Positions 7,904 to 15,851 of a DNA stretch of 64,000 nucleotides are shown here, piece after piece (within the stretch, counting starts at the first letter, position 1; each line of letters opens with the position of its first letter). Below the pieces are notes generated by a model that saw nothing but the letters and a program-made list of their open reading frames with translations, searched no databases and was not told the DNA's origin. The stretch comes from Rhodospirillaceae bacterium (GTDB lineage Bacteria; Pseudomonadota; Alphaproteobacteria; Rhodospirillales; Casp-alpha2): assembly GCA_002706405.1 (NCBI GenBank), contig PALN01000033.1, positions 23,016 to 87,015 of the forward strand, read 5' to 3'. The position numbers and the translations under genes were made by a program.

Positions 7904-8320
7904 CTAGACCATTGCCGCGAAGACGTCGTCTTTCGTCTCGAATTCACGGGTCAGGCAATAGGTCTTGGCGATGACCTTCCACTCGCCGTCGATGCGAATG
8001 CAGGCCAGAAGGTCCGTGAAGTCCCGCTTTCCCACCAGAACCTCTACCTTCACGTTGGCCGTGTCCGGCCCGGCGAAGTCGATGGAGACGATGCGCTCCT
8101 TGCGGGGAAAGCCAGCGGCCTCGGGGGATTCCCGCTCGCGGATCAGCTTTTCGAACTCGGCCATGGTCCAATGAATGCGCGCGCCGCCCACATCGGCCGC
8201 GTTCATTCGGGCATCGGGGTGGAATGCCCTTTTGAACAGCAGATCCGTATCCCCCTTATAAAGGCCGTCGAGATAGGCCTGGATGCAGGATTGAACCCCT
8301 GCCAGATCGGTGCCGCTCAT
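7904..8320 (-). CDS. NTF2-fold (SnoaL/lumazine-binding-like) protein
   Basis: This 138-residue alpha+beta protein has the shape of the NTF2-like superfamily: the N-terminal helix QSCIQAYLDGLYKGD, then LFKRAFHPDARM, and a C-terminal sheet with DGEWKVIAKTYCLTRE. Members are small enzymes or ligand-binding proteins, and no specific activity can be assigned. The start at 8320 follows GGAGGA. It is the last gene of a likely operon after the ThDP decarboxylase subunits (32 bases after the beta-subunit stop), so it may act on the same substrate or product. Confidence 0.8.
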   Translation of the reverse strand: MSGTDLAGVQSCIQAYLDGLYKGDTDLLFKRAFHPDARMNAADVGGARIHWTMAEFEKLIRERESPEAAGFPRKERIVSIDFAGPDTANVKVEVLVGKRDFTDLLACIRIDGEWKVIAKTYCLTREFETKDDVFAAMV

Positions 8321-8352
8321 AAATGCATCCTCCTGCTCAACATGCAGGCACT

Positions 8353-8961
8353 CTAAAGCAGGCTGTCGGGCCCCAACAGCCTTTCCCGGAACCGGTTCTT
8401 CAGATGCACCCCGTCCTTGGTCGGCAGGATGAAGGGCAGCGGTTCGGCCTTGACCTTGATGTCGACGAACACCGGTCCCTTGGTTTCCTTGATCAGCGGC
8501 AGGGCCGCCATCAGTTCGGCTTCGGTCTTGACCGTGGCCGTGACCGGAAAGCCGCAGGCCTTGGCGACGGCGGCCATGTCGACGGGTCCCGCCGTATGGG
8601 TCGCCTGCATGCCGGTTTCGCCATAGCGTTCGTTGTCGAACACGATGATCGCCAGATTCTCGACCCGCTGCGTGGCGATGGTCGCGAAAGAGCCCATGGC
8701 CATGAGCATTTCCCCGTCGCCGGTCATCACCATGACCCGCTTGCCCGGCTGTGCGGTTGCCAGGCCCAGGCCCATGGTGGCGGCCCCGCCCATCGCCCCC
8801 CACAAGGGGAAGGTCAGCGGATGATCGCCGGCATTGGTGGCGTCCCAGTTGGGGGAGCCCAGGCCGGTGACGACCAGGAAGTCGTCGGTGCGGTCCTTCA
8901 GCAGGGTCTTGGCGACCTCGCGGCGGTGCAGTTCGTAATTGTCAGCGCGTTGCTTATCCAT
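8353..8961 (-). CDS. Split ThDP decarboxylase, beta (PP-domain) subunit, second copy
   Basis: The 202-residue PP-domain subunit has the ThDP/Mg motif from GDGE (81-84) to Asn110 in FDNERYGETG. WGAMGGAATMGLGLA at about 54-68 is the usual preceding segment. It pairs with the alpha subunit 15 bases upstream. It is clearly diverged from the copy at the left edge, so a different 2-oxo acid substrate is likely. Context (TAXI-TRAP transporter upstream, NTF2-fold protein downstream) suggests decarboxylation of an imported or derived oxo acid. Confidence 0.85.
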   Translation of the reverse strand: MDKQRADNYELHRREVAKTLLKDRTDDFLVVTGLGSPNWDATNAGDHPLTFPLWGAMGGAATMGLGLATAQPGKRVMVMTGDGEMLMAMGSFATIATQRVENLAIIVFDNERYGETGMQATHTAGPVDMAAVAKACGFPVTATVKTEAELMAALPLIKETKGPVFVDIKVKAEPLPFILPTKDGVHLKNRFRERLLGPDSLL

Positions 8962-8976
8962 GTTCGTGTTCCCGCC

Positions 8977-9498
8977 TTACTTGCCGAAAGTCTTCACGGG
9001 CATGAGCTTCTGATGAAGAAGCACCGCCGCCATGTCCGGCCAGCCATAGGCCTGCTCGCCGGCCGAGCGCACCGTCTCACCGACCTGATCCGGCTCGTCA
9101 ACTTGTGTGACTTTCACGCCCATGGCCTCCAGGGCCGGGCGCGTGCCCTCACCCATGGGTTTCTGCCATGGATTGAACTCGCGCCACTGGGCCCGCATGG
9201 TAACCAGCATCAGCAACGGAAAGCGGCAGGTATTGGCCAGTGAGATCATGTTGATGCAATTCCCCACGCCCGAAGACTGAAGCAGCATCACCGCCCGCTC
9301 ACCGCCAAGCCAGGCACCGGCGGACAGGCTGATGCCTTCTTCCTCGGTCGTCAGCGGAATGCAACGCATGGCGTTGTCCGCTTCGCACATCTTGAGCAGT
9401 CGGGCATGGCCCGCATCGGGGACATAGGCAACTTGGCGCACGTCCAAATCCTTGAGGACGTCGTAGATATCCGGCGCCCAGGCGTAATTTTCTGTCAT
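8977..9498 (-). CDS. Split ThDP decarboxylase, alpha (PYR-domain) subunit, second copy
   Basis: This 173-residue ComD-like PYR-domain subunit has the hallmark TEEEGISLSAGAWLGGER (residues 51-68). Alignment with other ThDP enzymes makes Glu52 the likely cofactor-activating residue. MLLQSSGVGNCINM matches the first copy's MQNTALGVTLNS. Together with the downstream PP subunit it should form an alpha/beta decarboxylase. It starts 96 bases after the TRAP permease, and a 21-base-spaced direct repeat lies in that gap. Confidence 0.85.
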   Translation of the reverse strand: MTENYAWAPDIYDVLKDLDVRQVAYVPDAGHARLLKMCEADNAMRCIPLTTEEEGISLSAGAWLGGERAVMLLQSSGVGNCINMISLANTCRFPLLMLVTMRAQWREFNPWQKPMGEGTRPALEAMGVKVTQVDEPDQVGETVRSAGEQAYGWPDMAAVLLHQKLMPVKTFGK

Positions 9499-9562
9499 GG
9501 TTCTTGGCTGTTCCGTCCGTTACGGGTGAGATGATCTTAGAAATGATGCCCCTGCCCGCCAA

Positions 9563-9591
9563 TTGAGATTATCTGGGCGTGGGTTGAGATT
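9563..9591. repeat. Direct repeat TTGAGATT with 21-base period
   Basis: TTGAGATT occurs at 9563-9570 and again at 9584-9591, two helical turns apart, in the gap between the TRAP permease and decarboxylase genes. It could bind a regulator giving the decarboxylase genes their own control, or be chance. Confidence 0.3.
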
Positions 9592-9594
9592 TTA

Positions 9595-11550
9595 TCAGCC
9601 GGATGCCTTGGCGGCCCGGATCTGCCGTGGTCGCTGGTACAGCACCCAGGCGACGATGATCAGCAGAACCGGCACGCAGGCGATGGCCGCAATGGCGTCA
9701 TCCGGATACAGAAGCGCGAACAGCGACACCACCATCAGCACGCCACGTGCCGTCAAATTCCTTATCCGGTCGGTCGCGAAGCGGGCCTGAATGGCAAACA
9801 CGATGCCCAAGGTCGGCACGAGAATGAGGCCGAGTGCGGCCAGTTGATCCACCCCGGGCTGCTTCACCAGTTCCGGACGGATGAAGACGCCCGCCATCAG
9901 GGTGAACAAGGAAACGCAAAGCATCAGCGCGCGGCCCAACGTTCGCATGAACGACGCATCCGCAATCTTCGCCGTCACCGCGGCGACCACCGAAGTGGGT
10001 GGCGTCAACTCGCCCCAGACCGCCAGGAAAAAGGCGTAGAAATGGACGACCCAGGGATCGACGCAGGACTTGATCATGGGCGGCGCGATGACCAGGGCGG
10101 TCAGGATGTAGGTCGGGGCCGGCGGCAGGCCGGTGCCGACCAGGGCACCGAACAGGAAGGCGATCACCGCCATGGCGATCAGGTTGATGCCGGCGGCTTC
10201 CAGCATCAGCACGCCGACCTTGGTCGGGATACCGGTAATGACGAACACGCCCGTCATGATCGACAAGGCCGCAAGCAGCAAAGTCAGGTCCGCCGTCATG
10301 GACGAGAACGCATCGATCATCCGCCCGATCGGGGTCAGCAACTGGCGGATCGACGGTCTGCCTTCCACCCTGAAGCGACGGTAGGCATCAATGCTGAACA
10401 TGACCGGCGCCACCATCACGAAGATGGTCAAGGCGGCGATCATGGCCGCCATATGGGTGACCGCCATCAGCCCGATCAGCCCGAACACGACCATGGCGAA
10501 CACACCGATGTTGACGGCGTCACCGATCGTGAACGTGCCACCGGGCAAGGTTACCTCGGTGTCCGCGCGGTAGTGGACCGACAGCAGATAGACCGACGCG
10601 ATCAGCGCGACGAAGTAGATGACGGCCGGTGCGTAGCCGCGGGCGACCACGTCGAAATAGCTTTCCCCCAGGAAGTCGGCCATCAGGAAAGCGGAGATCC
10701 CCATGATCGGCGGCATCAACTGCCCGCCGAGGGACGACGCCGCCTCGATCGCCGCAGCCGTTGCGCGCGGCAATCCCGACTGGATCATCGCGGGAATGGT
10801 TGCCGATCCCGTCGCCGCGGCGTTGGCCGCGCCCGACCCACTGACCGTCGCGACGCCGAGCGACCCGATGACCGCGGCCTGCGGCAGGGCATAGGGCGAT
10901 TTCGCCGAAATCAGGCCGGCGCCCAGAAGAATTGATTCAACCCCGCCGAACGCGCGCAGAACGCTGAGGACCAGAATGAACGACCCGATCAGGGTAAGCG
11001 CCAACTGCGGCAGGCGGGAATAGACTCCCGTCGTCATCTCCAGGCTTGAGGCCGTTACGATGCGTTCCCAACTCATGCCCGGGTGGTGGAACATGCCGCC
11101 GACATGATTGCCGTAAACGGCATAGAGGATCAGCACGACGTTGAGGACCAGGATCACGAAATACCGCTTGCGCGTATATTCCAGGATCAACAACGCCATG
11201 ATCCCGCCCATGATCATGTCGGTCGTGTTCCAAAACCCGGCGCGGTCGGTGCGGATCGCGAAGAATTCCGAGCGCATGTAATAGAGCACGGCAAGCGCCA
11301 GACCGATCTGAACGGCGCCGATGGCGATGTTCGTCATCGGGCCTAGGCTGGGGTAAAGGTCGTTGGTGCGCAGCGCCTGCAGAATGAACAGGACATAACA
11401 CACAGGCAACATGGTCACCGCAAGGACGGTCGGACCACCTTCGCCGCTGATGAAGTAATTGAATAGATAAACAAAAAAGATCGTGGCCGTGAGCATATAG
11501 AGGCCGTCAAGAGCGGCCATCAGGCGCTTCGGATAAGGGGAGGCGGACAT
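9595..11550 (-). CDS. TRAP transporter fused permease (DctQM type, TAXI family)
   Basis: At 651 residues this is the fused small-plus-large permease typical of TAXI-TRAP systems. Many hydrophobic segments span the protein, starting at about residue 15. The conserved DctM-like core includes GSGAANAAATGS, AASSLGGQLMPPIMG and GLPPAPTYI. It would import a carboxylate or related anion using an ion gradient. I chose the ATG at 11550 after AGGTG; ATG and GTG codons upstream (11568, 11571) lack such a site. The receptor gene is 83 bases upstream, separated by a strong hairpin. Confidence 0.92.
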   Translation of the reverse strand: MSASPYPKRLMAALDGLYMLTATIFFVYLFNYFISGEGGPTVLAVTMLPVCYVLFILQALRTNDLYPSLGPMTNIAIGAVQIGLALAVLYYMRSEFFAIRTDRAGFWNTTDMIMGGIMALLILEYTRKRYFVILVLNVVLILYAVYGNHVGGMFHHPGMSWERIVTASSLEMTTGVYSRLPQLALTLIGSFILVLSVLRAFGGVESILLGAGLISAKSPYALPQAAVIGSLGVATVSGSGAANAAATGSATIPAMIQSGLPRATAAAIEAASSLGGQLMPPIMGISAFLMADFLGESYFDVVARGYAPAVIYFVALIASVYLLSVHYRADTEVTLPGGTFTIGDAVNIGVFAMVVFGLIGLMAVTHMAAMIAALTIFVMVAPVMFSIDAYRRFRVEGRPSIRQLLTPIGRMIDAFSSMTADLTLLLAALSIMTGVFVITGIPTKVGVLMLEAAGINLIAMAVIAFLFGALVGTGLPPAPTYILTALVIAPPMIKSCVDPWVVHFYAFFLAVWGELTPPTSVVAAVTAKIADASFMRTLGRALMLCVSLFTLMAGVFIRPELVKQPGVDQLAALGLILVPTLGIVFAIQARFATDRIRNLTARGVLMVVSLFALLYPDDAIAAIACVPVLLIIVAWVLYQRPRQIRAAKASG

Positions 11551-11573
11551 GCTGACACCTGTCGACATCACGC

Positions 11574-11600
11574 GGGGCGGGCGCCAAGAGCGCCCGCCCC
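11574..11600 (-). promoter_or_regulatory. Intercistronic hairpin between TAXI receptor and permease genes
   Basis: GGGGCGGGCGC (11574-11584) and GCGCCCGCCCC (11590-11600) form a perfect 11-bp stem with a 5-base loop, just after the receptor stop (11634). No U-run follows. Such hairpins commonly protect the upstream message or partly terminate, giving more receptor than permease. Confidence 0.6.
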
Positions 11601-11633
11601 TGATTTTCGTGTTGGCCGCAAAAGCGGCGGTTC

Positions 11634-12653
11634 TTACTTGGCGATGCGGCTATCCCACTTGGCGTCCCAGACGCCCTTTTCCTTCATCCACTTGGCCAGC
11701 CCGGGATGGACGGGAACCAAGTCGATCGAGGATTCGACGCCGCGGCGCTGCATGCCCTTCATGTCCTTCAACTGGGCAAAGGCCTTGTCGAGTTTGACCA
11801 GTTCATCGACGTTCTTTTCGATGATGGTCAGCATGCGATAGACGTCCGCTTCCGGAATCTCCATGCCGACATGGAAGCCATAGTAGAACGGCAAGAGCTT
11901 GGCCGAGGGGGCGCCGATGTCCCGCTTGAAGGCCGAGGCCGGGACGTCGACAACGGCGAGGCCGGCCTTCTTCAATTTGGCTTCCTCTTCCTTGGTCGGG
12001 TTCAAGACAACCCAGTTGGTGGCCAAGCCCGCTTCGGTGATCCAGGGAGCCGTGGTGGATTCCGCATTGGTGTAGACGATGAACCCGTCAAGACGCCCGG
12101 ATTCCATCAACGACCCGGCGGTCGACAGATCGACCTCGATGTATTTGTGTTTGGTGCCCACGGCGGCAAGGCCGCGTTCGAGCTGCGCCCGGGTATCCCA
12201 AGGCAAAGGCCCGGAAAACACCTGCTTGTCCGTAAGGTCGCCCCAGGACTTGATCTTATCCTTGTCGCGCGCGTTGATGGCCGCGCCGACCTCCACCGTG
12301 AAGGCCCAGAACGATTGCACCGGCTGGCGCTTCATTTGGTCCTTGAAGCCCTTAAAGCGGTTGGTCCCGTTCGCCAATTCGAAGAAGGCGATATCGGCGC
12401 CGTAGTAACCAAGCGTCTTGCCCGCGGCGTAGCTTTTCACCGAAACAATGGCGCCCGGCATGGGCTGCACGGTGACCTGATAGTTCTTCATTTCCTTGTT
12501 CAGGACGGTCGACAGATTGACGAGGGCCCGGTGTCCGGATGAACCGACCGCCGAGGTTCCCCAAGTGATATCCGTCTGCGCCATGGCAGGGGTCGCCAAG
12601 CTGGTCGCGAACATGATCGACAGTGCGGCAATCGAACGATTGAGCTGATGCAT
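11634..12653 (-). CDS. TAXI family TRAP transporter periplasmic receptor
   Basis: The 339-residue protein starts with a signal peptide (about residues 1-25, ending TPAMAQ). The mature region is typical TAXI: TWGTSAVGSSGHRALVNLS, then VQPMPGAIVSVKSYAAG, and WGDLTDKQVFSGP. It captures a solute in the periplasm and delivers it to the fused permease encoded next. The start follows GGGAGGAAACCACTT. TAXI ligands are often dicarboxylates or glutamate-like, but none can be inferred here beyond the decarboxylase genes in the same operon, which hint at a 2-oxo or sulfonated acid. Confidence 0.92.
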   Translation of the reverse strand: MHQLNRSIAALSIMFATSLATPAMAQTDITWGTSAVGSSGHRALVNLSTVLNKEMKNYQVTVQPMPGAIVSVKSYAAGKTLGYYGADIAFFELANGTNRFKGFKDQMKRQPVQSFWAFTVEVGAAINARDKDKIKSWGDLTDKQVFSGPLPWDTRAQLERGLAAVGTKHKYIEVDLSTAGSLMESGRLDGFIVYTNAESTTAPWITEAGLATNWVVLNPTKEEEAKLKKAGLAVVDVPASAFKRDIGAPSAKLLPFYYGFHVGMEIPEADVYRMLTIIEKNVDELVKLDKAFAQLKDMKGMQRRGVESSIDLVPVHPGLAKWMKEKGVWDAKWDSRIAK

Positions 12654-12979
12654 AAGTGGTTTCCTCCCAAAGAATGCATATATGCAGCGTTGTGCTGAGC
12701 AGCGTTGTGCTCGTCATATCGTACGGTGGGCGTTGGCCGCCCATTAGAGTACGGTAATGGAAACGGTAATCTGATGTGGTGCCTTCGACAAGTTCAAACC
12801 GTCCCAAAACCGCTCACCGTCTTTAAACTTAGTCTGCTTTGCCCGATCGGGTGTTTCAGGCCCTGCTGTGGACTGCGTTCCGTTGCCGGCCGTCAGCCTA
12901 TTGCGGGCCGCCAGCGAAGGGGATAGGAAAGAGTGCGCACCGGCGCGCACGCCCACCTCCTTCCGAAAGGTCACTCGAC
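12654..12979. promoter_or_regulatory. Divergent promoter region between TAXI operon and GGT-like gene
   Basis: This 326-base gap holds no gene. It contains the perfect palindrome GCATATATGC (12676-12685), a 12-base direct repeat CAGCGTTGTGCT at 12685-12696 and 12700-12711 (period 15), and a direct repeat ACGGTAAT at 12751-12758 and 12763-12770. These could be operators shared by the two divergent units. No regulator gene is adjacent. Confidence 0.4.
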
Positions 12980-14800
12980 ATGCCCGCAACACAGCCCTTC
13001 ACAACCCGGCCTGAACTCCTCGGCACCTTTGGCGTCGTTACCTCGACCCATTGGCTGGCGACCGCCGTTGGCATGGCGATCCTGGAAAAGGGCGGCAATG
13101 CGTTCGACGCCGGCGTGGCGACCGGGTTCGCCCTCCAGGTGGTGGAGCCCCATTTGAACGGACCGGGCGGTGACGTGCCGATCATCATCCACACGGCGAA
13201 CGACGCGAAGACCCGGGTCATCTGCGGTCAGGGCGTGTCCGCCGCCGCGGCGACGATCGAAAAATACCGCGCCATGGGGCACAAGATCATGCCGGGCACC
13301 GGCCATCTGGCGGCCGTGGTGCCGGGAGCTTTCAGCGCCTGGACCACCCTGCTCCGCGATTTCGGCACCATGCGCCTGCGCGAGGTTCTGGAACCGGCGA
13401 TCAATTTCGCGGCCAACGGCTATGCCCTGGTGCCCAACATCTGCAACACCATCGCGACCATCAAGCCGATGTTCGAAGACGAATGGCACACGTCCCGCGA
13501 CATCTGGCTGAAGAACGGCCAGGTGCCCGAGGCCGGCACCTTGTTCAAGAACGAGATCATGGCCGACATGTATCGCCGGGTACTGAAGGAAGCCGAGTCC
13601 GCCGGTGGTGGGCGCGAAGCGGAAATCAACGCCGCCCATGACGTGTGGTACAAGGGCTTCGTCGCGGAAGCCATCGACACCTTCATGCGCACCCCGGTCA
13701 TGGACACCACCGGCGAACGGCACGCCGGACTGCTGACGGGTGATGACCTCGCCAATTGGAAGGCGACCATCGAAGATCCGCTGACCTACGATTATCTGAA
13801 TTATACCGTGTGCAAGACCGGCCCCTGGGGCCAGGGGCCGGCGCTGTTGCAGCAGCTCGCCTTGCTCAAGGGGTTCGACCTGTCGTCCATGCCCTTCACG
13901 GGACCGGACTTCGTGCACGTCGTCACCGAATGCGCCAAGCTTGCCTTCGCCGACCGGGAAAAGTTCTACGGCGATCCCGACTTCATCGACATCCCCATGG
14001 ATGTCCTGCTGTCCGATGCCTACAACGACGCGCGCCGCGCCCTGATCACGGACACGGCCTCGCTTGAACTTCGGCCCGGCGACGTGCCCGGCTTCGGCGC
14101 CGATCCGATCCTGCGCATGCCGACGGCGGACGAGCGGGCCCAGCCGAGCGCGCTTGGCACCGGCGAGCCGACCGTAGCCCGTTTCGACGACATGGAAGTC
14201 GCCCACGACGGCCATACCGCCGGCGATACCTGCCACTTCGACATCATCGACAAGGACGGCAACATGATTTCCGGCACGCCGTCCGGCGGCTGGCTGCAGA
14301 GCAACCCGGCCATTCCCGGCCTCGGCTTCTGCCTGACCAACCGGGGCCAGATGTACTGGCTCGACGAAAAGAAGCAGGATCGCCTGCAGCCAAAGATGCG
14401 CCCACGGACCACGCTCAGCCCGGGCTTTGCCCTGCGCGACGGCAAAGCCTGGATGCCCTTCGGCACGCCGGGCGGCGATTCACAGGATCAATGGGCGCTT
14501 GGTTACTTCGTGCGCAAGGTTCATTACGGCCTGAACATGCAGGAAGCCATCGACGCGCCGGCCTTCCACACCAAGCATTTTCCGTCGTCGTTCTATCCCC
14601 GCCATTGGGAACCGGGCCATCTGGTCATCGAAGGCCGGTTCCCGGTGGAAACGCAAAAGGAACTGGCGCGTCGCGGCCATAACCTGGAAGTCGACGACGA
14701 CTGGTGCATCGGCCGCATGACCGCCGCCTGCAAGGAAGACGGACTGCTCAAGGCGGCCGCCAATCCGCGTTTCATGCAGGGCTATGCCATCGGGCGCTAA
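12980..14800 (+). CDS. Gamma-glutamyltransferase-family Ntn hydrolase
   Basis: The 606-residue protein belongs to the self-processing GGT family. The nucleophile after autocleavage should be Thr417, in AGDTCHFDIIDKDGNM, matching the TTHYSVVDKDGNA site of E. coli GGT. GNAFDAGVATGFALQVVEPH is the usual N-terminal motif. There is no signal peptide from the ATG at 12980 (AAAGG nearby), so it is probably cytoplasmic, unlike periplasmic GGT. It could cleave gamma-glutamyl compounds or other amides. It is divergent from the TAXI-TRAP operon, which may import its substrate. Confidence 0.88.
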   Translation: MPATQPFTTRPELLGTFGVVTSTHWLATAVGMAILEKGGNAFDAGVATGFALQVVEPHLNGPGGDVPIIIHTANDAKTRVICGQGVSAAAATIEKYRAMGHKIMPGTGHLAAVVPGAFSAWTTLLRDFGTMRLREVLEPAINFAANGYALVPNICNTIATIKPMFEDEWHTSRDIWLKNGQVPEAGTLFKNEIMADMYRRVLKEAESAGGGREAEINAAHDVWYKGFVAEAIDTFMRTPVMDTTGERHAGLLTGDDLANWKATIEDPLTYDYLNYTVCKTGPWGQGPALLQQLALLKGFDLSSMPFTGPDFVHVVTECAKLAFADREKFYGDPDFIDIPMDVLLSDAYNDARRALITDTASLELRPGDVPGFGADPILRMPTADERAQPSALGTGEPTVARFDDMEVAHDGHTAGDTCHFDIIDKDGNMISGTPSGGWLQSNPAIPGLGFCLTNRGQMYWLDEKKQDRLQPKMRPRTTLSPGFALRDGKAWMPFGTPGGDSQDQWALGYFVRKVHYGLNMQEAIDAPAFHTKHFPSSFYPRHWEPGHLVIEGRFPVETQKELARRGHNLEVDDDWCIGRMTAACKEDGLLKAAANPRFMQGYAIGR

Positions 14801-14837
14801 TCCCCGTCGCGCCCGGCGCGCCGGACCATCGACCAAT

Positions 14838-14851
14838 TTGAACAATATCAT
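14838..14851 (+). promoter_or_regulatory. Near-match FNR/FixK box upstream of receiver gene
   Basis: TTGAACAATATCAT matches TTGA-N6-TCAA at 7 of 8 positions. It sits 8 bases upstream of the sigma-54-type promoter, so an FNR-like protein could modulate it. One mismatch makes this tentative. Confidence 0.3.
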
Positions 14852-14859
14852 ATGCAGAT

Positions 14860-14875
14860 TGGCATGGATGTTGCG
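14860..14875 (+). promoter_or_regulatory. Sigma-54 (-24/-12) promoter of the receiver-Hpt operon
   Basis: TGGCATGGATGTTGCG matches the sigma-54 consensus TGGCAC-N5-TTGCA with the invariant GG (14861-14862) and GC (14873-14874) at the required spacing. It predicts a transcript start near 14885, about 35 bases before the ATG at 14921. A sigma-54 activator gene lies in the same cluster (15852-17297). Confidence 0.65.
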
Positions 14876-14920
14876 TCACAGCTATCTGTCTCCCTGAGGA
14901 CAGAAGTGAAGTGACCCCGC

Positions 14921-15445
14921 ATGCCCGAAAGTCAAAGTCAAAGCGCCCTTTTTGAAGATTTTGACGCTTTGCCGCTCAGCAGTCGCTTTCAGAATGACGC
15001 GGATTTCGACAATCTGCGCCGCTGGATCGGCGACCGCTTAACGGAAGATGACGGCGGCACTCTGGAATGGCATGTCGTCCTGGCCGACGACGACATATCG
15101 AACCGTCTGGTCCTTGGCAGCCTGCTTGAAAAGTCGGGCATTACCGTAACGGCCGTGGAAAACGGCCGCATGGCGCTCGATATCATCGGCACCAAGCCGG
15201 TGGATTTATTTCTGCTCGACATCAACATGCCGGAAATGGGCGGATTGGAAACCGCGCAGGCGATCCGTTCCCTGCCCAATGCAAATGCCGACCTTCCGCT
15301 GATCGCAATCACCAGCGACGTGTCGCCGAAACGCCTTGCGGAAATGCGGGATGCCGGTTTTGATGTGTGCATGGAAAAGCCCGTGCGCAGGGATAAGCTG
15401 TTCCGTGTCATCCTTGGCACGCTGTCGCGCCGCGTTGCGAGCTGA
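14921..15445 (+). CDS. Single-domain response regulator (receiver with N-terminal extension)
   Basis: The protein has 174 residues. A non-conserved N-terminal extension (about 1-48) is followed by one receiver domain. Acidic pocket Asp56-Asp58, phosphoacceptor Asp100 in LLDINMPEMGG, the Thr131 switch residue and Lys153 in EKPV are all present. There is no output domain, so it probably passes phosphate to, or takes it from, the Hpt protein encoded 13 bases downstream. A sigma-54 promoter lies upstream. Confidence 0.9.
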   Translation: MPESQSQSALFEDFDALPLSSRFQNDADFDNLRRWIGDRLTEDDGGTLEWHVVLADDDISNRLVLGSLLEKSGITVTAVENGRMALDIIGTKPVDLFLLDINMPEMGGLETAQAIRSLPNANADLPLIAITSDVSPKRLAEMRDAGFDVCMEKPVRRDKLFRVILGTLSRRVAS

Positions 15446-15458
15446 AGGGGGCCATTTC

Positions 15459-15821
15459 ATGCCCGACCCGACAACGTCGATTGACCGACGAATTCTCGCG
15501 GCGCTTGAGGCCGACACCAGCCGCGAGCTGGTCCCGGAACTGATCGAGGTTTTCGTCAAATCCGCGAACACCCGGATCGACAAGATCAACCACCATTTGG
15601 CGGCGGCGGACCTTGCCGGCATCGCCGCCGAAGCTCATGCCCTCAAAAGCAGTTCCGCAACGTTCGGCGCCGGCACGGTGCGCCAGATCTGTGCCGAACT
15701 GGAAGCCCGTGGAAAATTGGGGGATCATCCCGCCGTTAACCGGCTGGTTCCCGAGTTGACGAACGCTCTTGAAACGGCGAAGCGGGAACTCGCGGCCTAT
15801 GTGCGGGAAAACGCTGGGTAA
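15459..15821 (+). CDS. Hpt domain phosphotransfer protein
   Basis: This 120-residue four-helix Hpt protein has its phosphorylated histidine at His60 in AEAHALKSSSATFGA, the classic AHxLKSS motif. It is a cytoplasmic phosphate carrier between receiver domains, analogous in layout to LuxU. I chose the ATG at 15459 after AAGGGGG; the frame is open further upstream inside the receiver gene. It is co-transcribed with the receiver protein and converges on a LuxO/NtrC-type activator gene, so the three probably form one phosphorelay. Confidence 0.88.
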   Translation: MPDPTTSIDRRILAALEADTSRELVPELIEVFVKSANTRIDKINHHLAAADLAGIAAEAHALKSSSATFGAGTVRQICAELEARGKLGDHPAVNRLVPELTNALETAKRELAAYVRENAG

Positions 15822-15851
15822 CGGACCGCGCTGCCTCTACGGCCCACCTCT

